Assembly: GCA_944382025.1 (NCBI GenBank)
Contig: CALWMQ010000071.1
Location: 1-8,095 of the forward strand
Direction of reading: 5' to 3'
Source of the DNA: an uncultured Clostridia bacterium
Lineage (GTDB): Bacteria; Bacillota; Clostridia; Oscillospirales; Acutalibacteraceae
Length of the DNA stretch: 8,095 bases
Under the pieces are notes generated by a model. That model was not told where the DNA came from. It did no database searches and worked only from the letters and a program-made list of their open reading frames with translations. Position 1 is the first letter of the stretch, and each line of letters begins with the position of its first letter. Below, piece by piece: positions 1-6,629 of this stretch. The position numbers and the translations under genes were made by a program.

Positions 1-230
1 ATCTTATTGGCCGCCAGAGAGATGCCGATCCCGGTCCCGCAGATCACAATTCCTCGTTCGCATTCCCCGCTGGCAACCGCTTTGGCGGCTCTTGCCCCAA
101 ATACCGGATAATCACAACTTTCTCCGCTGTAAGTGCCAAAGTCCTTATAGTCCAATCCCATTTCTTTCAGAAGGTCTTCTATGACTTTTTTCATTTCTAA
201 CGCGGTATGGTCACAGGCAATCGCAATCAT
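1..230 (-). CDS. rpiB: Ribose-5-phosphate isomerase B, N-terminal part (3' end outside window)
   Basis: This gene encodes the RpiB/LacAB-type isomerase that interconverts ribose 5-phosphate and ribulose 5-phosphate in the cytosolic pentose phosphate pathway. The first 76 codons are visible and the rest lies beyond the window edge. The protein opens with MIAIACDH, where Asp7-His8 match the conserved DH motif of the family. Later come the GTYS and DYP motifs (residues 32-42) and the ICGTGIG block (63-69), in which Cys64 is the expected catalytic thiol. All conserved N-terminal residues look intact. The ATG at 230 is preceded by AAAGGAAG with about 6 bases of spacing. An in-frame ATG 25 codons upstream (305) lacks a ribosome binding site, and the family normally starts with a short MKIAI-like strand, so I prefer 230. 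The gene follows the terminator of the ispH-rpsA unit by about 127 bases. I see no convincing promoter in that gap. Confidence 0.93.
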   Translation of the reverse strand, partial: MIAIACDHTALEMKKVIEDLLKEMGLDYKDFGTYSGESCDYPVFGARAAKAVASGECERGIVICGTGIGISLAANK

Positions 231-356
231 AAACAACTTCCTTTCTATCTGTTTCACAGTACGGTAGGCGGCACACGCCTCCAGCCGCATCCGGTCAATC
301 TGCATTTTCAATATATTTCCCGGCGGTGCCAGGATAATACACCATACAATCCATTT

Positions 357-387
357 AAAAGGGGAAACGGTTTAGCCGTTTCCCCTT
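357..387 (-). terminator. Rho-independent terminator of the ispH-rpsA unit
   Basis: A perfect 12-bp inverted repeat (AAGGGGAAACGG paired with CCGTTTCCCCTT) flanks a 5-base loop at 371-375. On the minus strand the stem runs into TTTT and then AAAT. It begins 21 bases after the stop codon of the ispH-rpsA gene, where an operon terminator is expected. The T run is short, so some read-through toward rpiB is possible. On the plus strand the hairpin is followed by TTGGTTT, too weak to call it bidirectional. Confidence 0.85.
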
Positions 388-408
388 GGTTTACGTAGTA
401 TGGCAGAA

Positions 409-2511
409 TTATTCCGCAGTTTCCTCAACCTGGGCATCTTCCACAGGAGCAGCGACTTCTTCTGGGGCTTTTTCTGTAGCTCCTTCTGCAGTTTCCTCAT
501 CTGGAGCGTCCTCCAACAACGCACGGATAGACAAACTGATGCGTTTGCTGTCGTAGTCCACATTGGTAATCTTGACCTGGACTTCCTGACCGATTTTCAG
601 CTCATCCTGCGGCTTGTCAATACGGCGGTTGGCAATCTGGGAAATATGGATCAAACCATCAATACCAGGAATGATCTGGGCAAAGGCGCCAAAAGTCGTC
701 ATTCCCACGATCTTAGCGGTAACAACCGAATCTACCGGATAATTGGCTTTAAAGATCTCCCAGGGATTATCCTCCGCCTTGCGGTAGCCCAGAGAAATTT
801 TCTTTTTCTCAGTATCCAGATCCCGGATGTACACATCCACAGTATCCCCCACATTCACCACCTCAGAGGGATGCTTGATCCGATTCCAGGACAGTTCAGA
901 GATGTGGATCATGCCGTCCACACCGCCCAGATCGACAAAGGCGCCATAGGAGGTCAGGGACTTAACCACACCGGTGTATTTCTGGCCCACTTCAGCCTGT
1001 GCCCAGAACGCTTCTTCTTTCGCCTTACGTTCCTCCCGGGCCACAGCGCGGATAGATCCCACCGCGCGGCGGCGGCCAGTGTTCACCTCAATAATCTTGA
1101 AACGTACGTTTTGTTTCAGCAGGGGAGTCAGATCTTCCATACGCACCGCGGACGCCTGAGACGCCGGAATAAACACCCGTACGCCATTGGTAACGGCCAG
1201 CAGACCTCCTTTGATCACGTCGGTAACCACACCGTCCAGGATCTCGCCGCTTTCAGAGGCCTCTACAACCTTATCCCAGCCCTTCTGAGCGTCAATGCGC
1301 TTCTTGGAGAGCATAATGGTGCCTTCCTGATCATTGGTGCGCATAATCAGCAGCTCCAGCTCGTCGCCGATTTTCACCAGTTCATTGGGATCCACACCAG
1401 GGGTAGCGGACAGCTCGTCCACCGGAATATAGCCTGCCTGCTTGCGGCCTACCACTTCCACCTGCACTTCGTTAGGGGCAATCCCCACCACGATACCGTG
1501 TACTCTTTCATCGGTAGACAAATTCTGAAGGGACGCCTCCAATGCCTCCTCAAAGGTCATTTCGTCAAAGGATTTGGCGGGAGCTTCCTCTTCGGGCGCA
1601 GCGGTTTCGGCAACAGGTGCCTCCTGGGGTTCGACCTTCTGGACTTCGGCTTCGTTGTTGTTGACAATCTCGGACATGGTTGAAAGTACCTCCTTTATAA
1701 TATCGGCAGGGGTCGAGGCACCGGCTGTAAGGCCAACGGCCTCAGCTCCCTCAAACTGCTCCCTGGACAGCTCGTCCGCCGTTTCGATGAGGATCGTAGG
1801 GCAATAGGGCTGGCACACATCCCGGAGCTTTGCGGTATTCGAGCTTTGACGCCCGCCGACAATAACCATTCTATCGCTTATTTGCGACAAAGCAACCGCC
1901 TCGTTTTGCCGTTCGGCAGTTGCATTACATATTGTATCAAAAATCAAAACGTTTGTATAGTGCTTTTTTACGATTTCTACGCAGTTTTTCCATGTGTTTA
2001 GCTGAAAAGTAGTCTGGGAAACCAATATCGCCCCATTTTTCCACAAAATTTCCTTATTTTGCAGGAGTGAAAGTAAATCTTCCGGGGTAGAAAATACATA
2101 GGAAGGGCCTGAACAATGACCACGGATACCCACTACCTCAGGGTGTCCCTCGTTCCCTGCGATCAGCACAATCCGTCCTTCGGCGGAATACTTAGCTACA
2201 ATCCGGTGGATTTTAGCAACAAAGGGACAAGTTGCGTCTGCCACCTCAATGGGGCGTTCCCGCAGCTGATCATATGTTTGCCTAGGGACTCCATGGGAGC
2301 GGATCACCAGCGTAGCACCTTCCGGTACCTGTTCTGGAGACACAACAATCTCCACGCCACGCCTTTCCAACTCTTTCACCAGCTGTGGATTATGGATAAT
2401 AGGGCCCAGGGTAACTACCCGTTTTCCCTGATCCAGCAGTTGATACACTGTCCGTACCGCTTTGTCAACCCCGAAACAAAACCCGGCGGTTTTGGCAACA
2501 CGTATCTTCAT
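409..2511 (-). CDS. ispH-rpsA: Fused 4-hydroxy-3-methylbut-2-enyl diphosphate reductase and ribosomal protein S1
   Basis: This is a 700-residue bifunctional protein. Residues 1-278 are IspH (LytB), the [4Fe-4S] enzyme that makes IPP and DMAPP in the last step of the MEP isoprenoid pathway. The three cluster cysteines are Cys12, Cys95 (ADATCPF) and Cys195 (DTICNAT). Active-site residues His40, His73, His123 and Glu125 (GHPEV) and Thr167 are present. Residues 279-325 form an acidic Ala/Glu/Pro-rich linker. Four S1 RNA-binding folds follow at roughly 334-403, 423-490, 509-577 and 594-663. The third and fourth are the best conserved, with YGAFVDL, DGMIHISEL and DGLIHISQI. The protein ends in an acidic tail (667-700). 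Four S1 domains are usual for Firmicutes, against six in E. coli. This fusion is a known clostridial arrangement. The ATG at 2511 follows AAGGAG by 7 bases, so a 9-codon upstream extension is discarded. plsC ends 23 bases upstream and a terminator follows. A second ribosome binding site lies at the domain junction. Confidence 0.96.
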   Translation of the reverse strand: MKIRVAKTAGFCFGVDKAVRTVYQLLDQGKRVVTLGPIIHNPQLVKELERRGVEIVVSPEQVPEGATLVIRSHGVPRQTYDQLRERPIEVADATCPFVAKIHRIVAKYSAEGRIVLIAGNEGHPEVVGIRGHCSGPSYVFSTPEDLLSLLQNKEILWKNGAILVSQTTFQLNTWKNCVEIVKKHYTNVLIFDTICNATAERQNEAVALSQISDRMVIVGGRQSSNTAKLRDVCQPYCPTILIETADELSREQFEGAEAVGLTAGASTPADIIKEVLSTMSEIVNNNEAEVQKVEPQEAPVAETAAPEEEAPAKSFDEMTFEEALEASLQNLSTDERVHGIVVGIAPNEVQVEVVGRKQAGYIPVDELSATPGVDPNELVKIGDELELLIMRTNDQEGTIMLSKKRIDAQKGWDKVVEASESGEILDGVVTDVIKGGLLAVTNGVRVFIPASQASAVRMEDLTPLLKQNVRFKIIEVNTGRRRAVGSIRAVAREERKAKEEAFWAQAEVGQKYTGVVKSLTSYGAFVDLGGVDGMIHISELSWNRIKHPSEVVNVGDTVDVYIRDLDTEKKKISLGYRKAEDNPWEIFKANYPVDSVVTAKIVGMTTFGAFAQIIPGIDGLIHISQIANRRIDKPQDELKIGQEVQVKITNVDYDSKRISLSIRALLEDAPDEETAEGATEKAPEEVAAPVEDAQVEETAE
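1675..1696 (-). promoter_or_regulatory. Strong internal ribosome binding site and in-frame ATG at the IspH/S1 junction
   Basis: The minus strand carries AAAGGAGGT (1688-1696), a near-perfect anti-16S match. Ten bases later comes an in-frame ATG (1675-1677), which is Met279 of the fusion. Initiation here would give a free S1 protein of 422 residues starting MSEIVNNN. The Shine-Dalgarno bases also encode Lys-Glu-Val of the conserved IspH C-terminal helix, so part of the match may be coincidental. Use of this start is an inference. Confidence 0.45.
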
Positions 2512-2518
2512 GGCCGAT

Positions 2519-2524
2519 CTCCTT
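2519..2524 (-). promoter_or_regulatory. Ribosome binding site that fixes the ispH-rpsA start
   Basis: AAGGAG lies 7 bases upstream of the ATG at 2511, within the 23-base gap after the plsC stop codon. It rules out the longer frame beginning at 2538, which would overlap the end of plsC and has no comparable site. Confidence 0.8.
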
Positions 2525-2534
2525 TTTTGCGGAT

Positions 2535-3149
2535 TCACCAGGAGTATTGTCCCAGCATTTCACCGATTCGCTCCATAATCATACGGGAGGCATACCGCAG
2601 ATCCGGGTTTTCGGGATTCTCCAGATGCAGTTCTTCTAAGGTCATTGGCTTTCCAAAAACAATTCGAGTTTTGTGAAAAATTTTTACTTTCTGGTTTTTT
2701 GCGACTACCGCTACCGGCAATACCTGAGCGCCGGTCTGGGAAGCGATCAGGGCGGCACCGGATTTAGCCCGGCCCAGCTGACCATCTTTCGAACGGGTAC
2801 CCTCCGGAAAAATCCCCATAATCTTTCCTTGTTTCACGATATCCCGGGCGGTATCCAGCGCCCCGGTATCCCCTTTTCCTCGTTTGACCGGAAAAGCCCC
2901 CAGCTGTTTCTGGAAAAACCAGACCGCTAGCCTACTCTTAAACAGCTCTTCTTTAGCCATAAAAAACACATGGCGTTTTTGGCACATTTCCAGAAACATG
3001 GGATCCAAAAAAGAAATGTGGTTGCTGCACAGTATCAAAGGCGGGTTTCCTGGCTGGGAAGGGATGTTTTCCTTACCATAAGCCCGGAAGGGAAATAATG
3101 CCCATGCCAACGGGGTAAAAAAACGGATTAAAAAACGGCCAAGCCACAT
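2535..3149 (-). CDS. plsC: 1-acyl-sn-glycerol-3-phosphate acyltransferase (PlsC family)
   Basis: This 204-residue acyltransferase of the LPLAT family should add the second acyl chain to lysophosphatidic acid, giving phosphatidic acid for membrane lipids. Motif I is NHISFLD, with catalytic His44 and Asp49. GAFPVKRG (84-91) corresponds to motif II and FPEGTRS (114-120) to motif III, which binds the glycerol phosphate. Residues 1-21 are hydrophobic with a few basic residues, fitting an N-terminal membrane-associated helix. There is no signal peptide. The frame is open back to a TTG at 3248, but those 33 extra residues do not resemble the family. The ATG at 3149 has AGGTGA 7 bases upstream, so I start there. 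The gene lies between cmk, after a 141-base gap, and ispH-rpsA, after 23 bases, a common clostridial neighbourhood. Acyl-donor specificity cannot be read from the sequence. Confidence 0.92.
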   Translation of the reverse strand: MWLGRFLIRFFTPLAWALFPFRAYGKENIPSQPGNPPLILCSNHISFLDPMFLEMCQKRHVFFMAKEELFKSRLAVWFFQKQLGAFPVKRGKGDTGALDTARDIVKQGKIMGIFPEGTRSKDGQLGRAKSGAALIASQTGAQVLPVAVVAKNQKVKIFHKTRIVFGKPMTLEELHLENPENPDLRYASRMIMERIGEMLGQYSW

Positions 3150-3290
3150 AATACTCTCACCTGTTCCTCTGATAAAAATAGAACCTTCACAGCCTTTTTC
3201 CACATGGACAGAAACCGGGACGAATGGGCGGAAACAACGCTCCCCCAAACGGTTTTACGGCCTCTAAGGCTCTTTTGCAGGCGCTGGGTG
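3150..3290 (-). other. 141-base cmk-plsC intergenic region
   Basis: This is the only long gap inside the unit. It contains the plsC ribosome binding site, a weak 4-bp hairpin (GCCT/AGGC, 3260-3270) and a second small palindrome near 3205-3214. I find neither a good promoter nor a terminator. A 25-codon frame starting with ATG at 3214 and overlapping the plsC start has no ribosome binding site, so I do not call it. Confidence 0.5.
3157..3162 (-). promoter_or_regulatory. Ribosome binding site that fixes the plsC start
   Basis: AGGTGA lies 7 bases before the ATG at 3149 on the minus strand. It supports the 204-residue form over the TTG-initiated 237-residue form. Confidence 0.65.
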
Positions 3291-3977
3291 TCAGCCTCCG
3301 ATCCTGTCCAGAACCAATTTTTTGAGCCGTACTACCGATTCCTCCAACGTTTCTCCGGAAGTGTCAACCTTGACGGCGTCTTCCGCTGCCCGCAAAGGTG
3401 CCGCGGCACGGGTTTCATCATTGTGATCCCGCTGTTTCATGTCCTCCAGTACCTCTTCATAGGTAGAGGAATCCCCTTTCTCTCGCAGTTCCAGATAGCG
3501 GCGGCGCGCCCGTTCTTCCGCTGAGGCGGTCAGAAAAATCTTTACTTGTGCCCAGGGCAGCACGACCGTTCCAATGTCCCGGCCATCCATAATAACGCAG
3601 TTTTCCCGAGCAATATCCTGCTGCAGGTCAAACAAAAACCGGCGCACAACCGGCAGAGCCGATACCTGGGACGCCGCCATGGAGATCTCCGGGGTACGGA
3701 TAGATCCAGTCACATCCTCGCCATTGACCAGTACCTTTTGTTCCCTGTCAACATACCGGAGTTCCACCTTTAAATCCTGAAGCAGGGGTTCTACCTTTTG
3801 AGCAGCGGACGGGTCGATCCCCTTGCTCCGCATGAAATACCCTACCGCTCTGTACAGCGCTCCGGTGTCCACATACAAATATCCTAATTCTTTAGCTAAA
3901 ATCCGGGCAATGGTGCTTTTTCCCGCACCCGCCGGTCCATCAATCGCTACCGCTACCGTTTTCCGCTGATCCATCAT
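3291..3977 (-). CDS. cmk: Cytidylate kinase
   Basis: This 228-residue cytosolic kinase phosphorylates CMP and dCMP with ATP, salvaging cytidine nucleotides released by RNA and phospholipid turnover. It carries a P-loop (GPAGAGKST, 14-22) and the YVDTGALYRA block (35-44) of the nucleotide-binding core. The CMP-binding region includes RTPEISMAAS (94-103) and DGRDIGT (131-137). An arginine-rich lid (ERARRRY, 155-161) and the QRDHND segment with downstream Arg and PLR complete the family pattern. Length is usual for bacterial Cmk. Two consecutive ATGs (3977 and 3974) follow AAGGAGAGGAA, and I take the first. The gene is 42 bases after the DUF6483 gene and 141 bases before plsC. Association of cmk with S1 genes is widespread in bacteria. 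Nothing is missing or broken. Confidence 0.96.
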   Translation of the reverse strand: MMDQRKTVAVAIDGPAGAGKSTIARILAKELGYLYVDTGALYRAVGYFMRSKGIDPSAAQKVEPLLQDLKVELRYVDREQKVLVNGEDVTGSIRTPEISMAASQVSALPVVRRFLFDLQQDIARENCVIMDGRDIGTVVLPWAQVKIFLTASAEERARRRYLELREKGDSSTYEEVLEDMKQRDHNDETRAAAPLRAAEDAVKVDTSGETLEESVVRLKKLVLDRIGG

Positions 3978-4019
3978 CCTACGTTCCTCTCCTTATTGCT
4001 TCTTATCTTTGCGCTCTCA
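3978..4019 (-). other. 42-base spacer before cmk
   Basis: This spacer holds only the cmk ribosome binding site (AAGGAGAGGAA on the minus strand). I see no hairpin and no promoter-like pair of hexamers, which fits co-transcription of cmk with the genes upstream. Confidence 0.5.
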
Positions 4020-4406
4020 TTACTGACATAGTTCCTCAGGAATCTGATACCACCGGCACAGGCTCCGAAGCCCTTCATAAATTTCCTCCCGGGAAAAATC
4101 ACAAGCTTCCAATTCATCTTCCGGCATATCGTGAAGATCCTCGTAAAAATTCAACGCCACTTTTAAATAGGCTGACTGAGGATCCTGCTCGATTGTTTCA
4201 AACAACAGGTTTTCCGCCTCGTTCACTTTTTTCTCAGCCAGCAGCCGGTTCAGCCGGTAACCAAGAAAATCCGTCTGGGAAAAATTCGCCTTCTCGTCCA
4301 GAACCGGGTATTCCTCTTCTTCCCCTTTATCCTTATGGGTGATATTTCGCAAAAACCTCCCCATATCCTCTATCTTCCGCAGGATATAATCATTATTATA
4401 CAACAT
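4020..4406 (-). CDS. DUF6483 family small protein, function unknown
   Basis: This is a 128-residue soluble protein with no signal peptide or membrane segment. It opens with MLYNNDYILRKIEDMGRFLR, an opening I recognise from clostridial proteins annotated DUF6483; the family name is from memory. Residues 24-40 are charged and probably flexible. Residues 42-128 look all-helical, with a TPR-like helix pair (NRLLAEKKVNEAENLLFETI) followed by an acidic stretch and a C-terminal WYQIPEELCQ. The frame is open to a GTG at 4430 next to the upstream stop codon. The ATG at 4406 fits the family start better and has AGGTG about 6 bases upstream. The gene sits between the flavoprotein gene (24 bases) and cmk (42 bases), evidently in one transcript. 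I can assign no activity. The helical repeat-like fold suggests a protein-binding role at most. Confidence 0.8.
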   Translation of the reverse strand: MLYNNDYILRKIEDMGRFLRNITHKDKGEEEEYPVLDEKANFSQTDFLGYRLNRLLAEKKVNEAENLLFETIEQDPQSAYLKVALNFYEDLHDMPEDELEACDFSREEIYEGLRSLCRWYQIPEELCQ

Positions 4407-4430
4407 TCCAGCACCTGCTTTCCATGGCAC

Positions 4431-5654
4431 CTAAACATGGCTGCCCGCCGCGTATCCGGTGGAAAAAGCGATCTGCAGATTAAATCCGCCGGTATAGGCA
4501 TCCAGATCCAGCACCTCTCCGGCGAAATACAATCCGCTGACCAGCTTGGACTCCATGGTTTTTGCGTTAATCTCCTTCAGGCTCACTCCGCCGGCCGTCA
4601 CAATGGCTTCCTCCACCGGACGGAATCCGTGGATCTCCACAGGGAACGCCTTCAGCAATCGGGCCAGTACTCCCCGTTCCTCACGGGTAATATCCCGGCA
4701 TTTCCGGGTACCCGCGATACCGCATAGCTGAACCATGACCGGGATCAGCGACCTGGGCAGGAGTCCTCCCAACGCGTTATCCAAATCCGCATTGCTCCGT
4801 TCCCGGAAGTCCCGGATCAAACGGGCGTCCAGCTGCTCGGGTAATAAGGCGGGCTTCAAGTCAATCCACAGGGTGTACCGTCCAGGAGCCATATCCCGCA
4901 TATGGGCGCTGGCGCTGAGTACCATAGGTCCGGAAACCCCAAAATGGGTGAACAGCATTTCCCCGAAATCGTCATAGATTTTTTTCCCTGTGTGATTGTC
5001 CTGAACCCACAGAGCGCAATTTTTCAGTGACAGTCCCTGGAGAGCGGCGCACCATTTGTCCTCTGATTCCAAAGGAGCCAAAGACGGCCGGGTCGGTATG
5101 ATAGTATGCCCGGCCTGACGTGCTAAACCATAGCCATCTCCTGTGGACCCAGTCCCTGGATAGGACAATCCCCCAGTACAAACAATTACCGCGTAAGCTT
5201 CCAGCCTTTCCCCTGATTCCAGTTCCACACCACAGCATACCCCGTCCTCTAATAAAAGGCTCACCGCCCGGCCATGGCGAAAACGGTAATCCCCATACCG
5301 GGCATATTGGACCAGGGCATCCACAATGTCCACCGCTTTGTCCGAAACCGGAAATACACGGATTCCCCTCTCGGTTGTCAAAGGAACACCCAGCCCCTCC
5401 AAAAGGGCTATGGTATCTTCCGGCCCAAACGCGGATAGGGCGCTGTATAAGAAACGGCCGCCGGAAGGTACATGCGCCACACATTCCTCCACCGTACAGC
5501 GATTGGTAACATTGCATCGGCCCTTACCGGTAATCATCACTTTACGGGCCATACGGGCATTACGTTCCACCAGCGTTACGCTGTGACCGGCCCTGGCAGC
5601 TGTCCCAGCCGCCAAAAGCCCGGCAGCGCCGCCGCCTATTACCACAATCTGCAT
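4431..5654 (-). CDS. HI0933/BaiN-like FAD-dependent oxidoreductase
   Basis: This 407-residue flavoprotein belongs to the HI0933-like family (YhiN/BaiN; TIGR00275 type). The N-terminal Rossmann motif is IGGGAAGLLAAG (6-17), with VTLVERN closing the second strand and Glu30 expected to bind the FAD ribose. The family signature KVMITGKGRCNVTN spans residues 38-51. Near the C terminus come TAGGVSLKEIN, GLYFAGEVLD and YTGGFNLQIA, the usual second FAD-contact region. Length is typical of the family. Databases name members aminoacetone oxidase-like or BaiN, after a bile-acid reductase of Clostridium scindens, but the substrate cannot be predicted here and no bile-acid genes are nearby. ATGs at 5660 and 5654 are both possible. 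GGAAAGG lies 8 bases before the second and only 2 before the first, so I chose 5654. It starts 21 bases after the rpiR-type gene. Confidence 0.9.
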   Translation of the reverse strand: MQIVVIGGGAAGLLAAGTAARAGHSVTLVERNARMARKVMITGKGRCNVTNRCTVEECVAHVPSGGRFLYSALSAFGPEDTIALLEGLGVPLTTERGIRVFPVSDKAVDIVDALVQYARYGDYRFRHGRAVSLLLEDGVCCGVELESGERLEAYAVIVCTGGLSYPGTGSTGDGYGLARQAGHTIIPTRPSLAPLESEDKWCAALQGLSLKNCALWVQDNHTGKKIYDDFGEMLFTHFGVSGPMVLSASAHMRDMAPGRYTLWIDLKPALLPEQLDARLIRDFRERSNADLDNALGGLLPRSLIPVMVQLCGIAGTRKCRDITREERGVLARLLKAFPVEIHGFRPVEEAIVTAGGVSLKEINAKTMESKLVSGLYFAGEVLDLDAYTGGFNLQIAFSTGYAAGSHV

Positions 5655-5675
5655 GAACATCGCCTTTCCGGAATA

Positions 5676-6566
5676 TCAGGATTCCTCCCGAACCACTTTT
5701 TCAGCCTTTTCAAATGGCTGGTACACCTGATAAGTTTCCCATAATTTTTCCAATTCACCCAGGGTTTCCCGGTTATCCTCCATGCGCTTCAGGGATATGG
5801 CCACAATCAGCGCATTAACAATACTCAAAGGTGCCACCAGGGAATCCACAATAGTCGCCATATCGCTGTGTGCTAACAGTAAATACGTGGCGTAATCCGC
5901 TATAGGGGACATAACGCTGTCTGTAATGGCAATGACCTTGGCGTGACGGGAATGGGCAAAGTGCATGGTCTTGACGGCTTTACTGGAGTACCGTGGAAAA
6001 CTCAGCCCGATAATCGCATCATCCTCGCTGATATGGATCATTTCCTCCAGAATTTCGGTCTCACTGGAAGTATACACCAAATGGATATCCGGCAGCAGCA
6101 GCTTCAGGTAATAGGCGACAAAATTTGCTAACGCACGGCAGCTGCCCGCTCCAAAGATATAGACCTTCCTAGCGCTGACAATAGCGTCCACCGCTTGGTT
6201 AAACACATCCCTCGGCAGTTCATCCAACGTCTGACGGATGTTCTGCATATCATACGCCATCACATTTTCCAGTACCTCGTCATCCGTCATCCTGGCCCGG
6301 GTGACTTCCACACGCTGGACGGTAGTCAACTTGCTGCGAATCAATTCCTGCATAGCCTTTTGCAGCTGGGGATACCCGTCAAAGCCCAGTTCCGCCGCGA
6401 AGCGCACCACGGTGGATTCGCTGACCCCTACTGTCTCCCCAAGCCGGTAAGCAGTCATAAAAGCGGCGGTATCATAGTGTTCCAATATATAGTGGGCAAT
6501 CCGCTTCTGTCCCTTAGAAAAACCCGGTATCTGCCGGGTAATATGGGCGATGAGATTGGTTTTCAC
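5676..6566 (-). CDS. MurR/RpiR family transcriptional regulator
   Basis: This 296-residue DNA-binding regulator has the standard two-domain layout. An N-terminal HTH_6 domain (about 1-75) includes FSKGQKRIAHYIL and a helix-turn-helix over LGETVGVSESTVVRFAAELG (42-61). A C-terminal SIS domain (about 120-265) includes VYIFGAGSC, SSETE and GLSFPRYSSK, the loops that bind phosphosugars in this family. The effector is not predictable. The start is a GTG at 6566, with AGGAAGGA ending 10 bases upstream. A longer frame from a TTG at 6629 is rejected because that TTG is the -35 box of the promoter. The gene is the first of the six-gene unit and may regulate its own promoter, an inference from position. 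No sugar transport or catabolic genes adjoin it inside the window; the nearest sugar-phosphate gene is rpiB, beyond the far end of the unit. Confidence 0.9.
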   Translation of the reverse strand: MKTNLIAHITRQIPGFSKGQKRIAHYILEHYDTAAFMTAYRLGETVGVSESTVVRFAAELGFDGYPQLQKAMQELIRSKLTTVQRVEVTRARMTDDEVLENVMAYDMQNIRQTLDELPRDVFNQAVDAIVSARKVYIFGAGSCRALANFVAYYLKLLLPDIHLVYTSSETEILEEMIHISEDDAIIGLSFPRYSSKAVKTMHFAHSRHAKVIAITDSVMSPIADYATYLLLAHSDMATIVDSLVAPLSIVNALIVAISLKRMEDNRETLGELEKLWETYQVYQPFEKAEKVVREES

Positions 6567-6576
6567 ATCTATCCGG

Positions 6577-6584
6577 TCCTTCCT
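6577..6584 (-). promoter_or_regulatory. Ribosome binding site that fixes the rpiR-type gene start
   Basis: AGGAAGGA on the minus strand lies 10 bases before the GTG at 6566. It is the only good site near the start of this frame and leaves an HTH domain of normal length. Confidence 0.7.
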
Positions 6585-6600
6585 GTTCAGATACCTATTT

Positions 6601-6629
6601 ATTTTAAAGCTTTTCCCTCCGAAATGCAA
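6601..6629 (-). promoter_or_regulatory. Sigma-A-type promoter of the rpiR to ispH-rpsA unit
   Basis: The minus strand has TTGCAT (6624-6629) and TAAAAT (6601-6606) separated by exactly 17 bases, each one or two mismatches from the TTGACA/TATAAT consensus. Transcription would start near 6594, leaving a leader of about 28 bases with the AGGAAGGA site. The palindrome AAAGCTTT (6606-6613) overlaps the upstream edge of the -10 box, and GAAAT/ATTTC arms at 6641-6645 and 6621-6625 straddle the -35. Either could be an operator, but this is not shown. Confidence 0.75.

Noticed and set aside
334..339. TATTAT as a -10 box for rpiB
   Set aside because: Seventeen bases upstream lies CCTTTT from the terminator stem, which is not a -35 element, and there is no proper extended -10.
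400..1683. A 427-codon open frame on the plus strand opposite the S1 part of the fusion gene
   Set aside because: It lies exactly antisense to strongly conserved S1 domains, has no family resemblance and no ribosome binding site that I can see. Codon bias of the real gene explains the lack of stops.
2116..2676. A 186-codon plus-strand frame opposite ispH and the end of plsC
   Set aside because: It spans the junction of two conserved minus-strand genes and shows no recognisable domain or start signal.
3150..3248. TTG start adding 33 residues to the acyltransferase
   Set aside because: The extra residues do not resemble PlsC proteins, and the ATG at 3149 has a well-spaced AGGTGA.
4972..5517. 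A 181-codon minus-strand frame inside the flavoprotein gene
   Set aside because: It is an alternative frame of the HI0933-like coding sequence, rich in Gly, Cys, Trp and Arg as shifted frames often are, with no start signal.
6567..6629. TTG start adding 21 residues to the rpiR-type regulator
   Set aside because: The TTG is the -35 hexamer of the promoter and most of the extension would precede the transcription start. GTG at 6566 has a good ribosome binding site.
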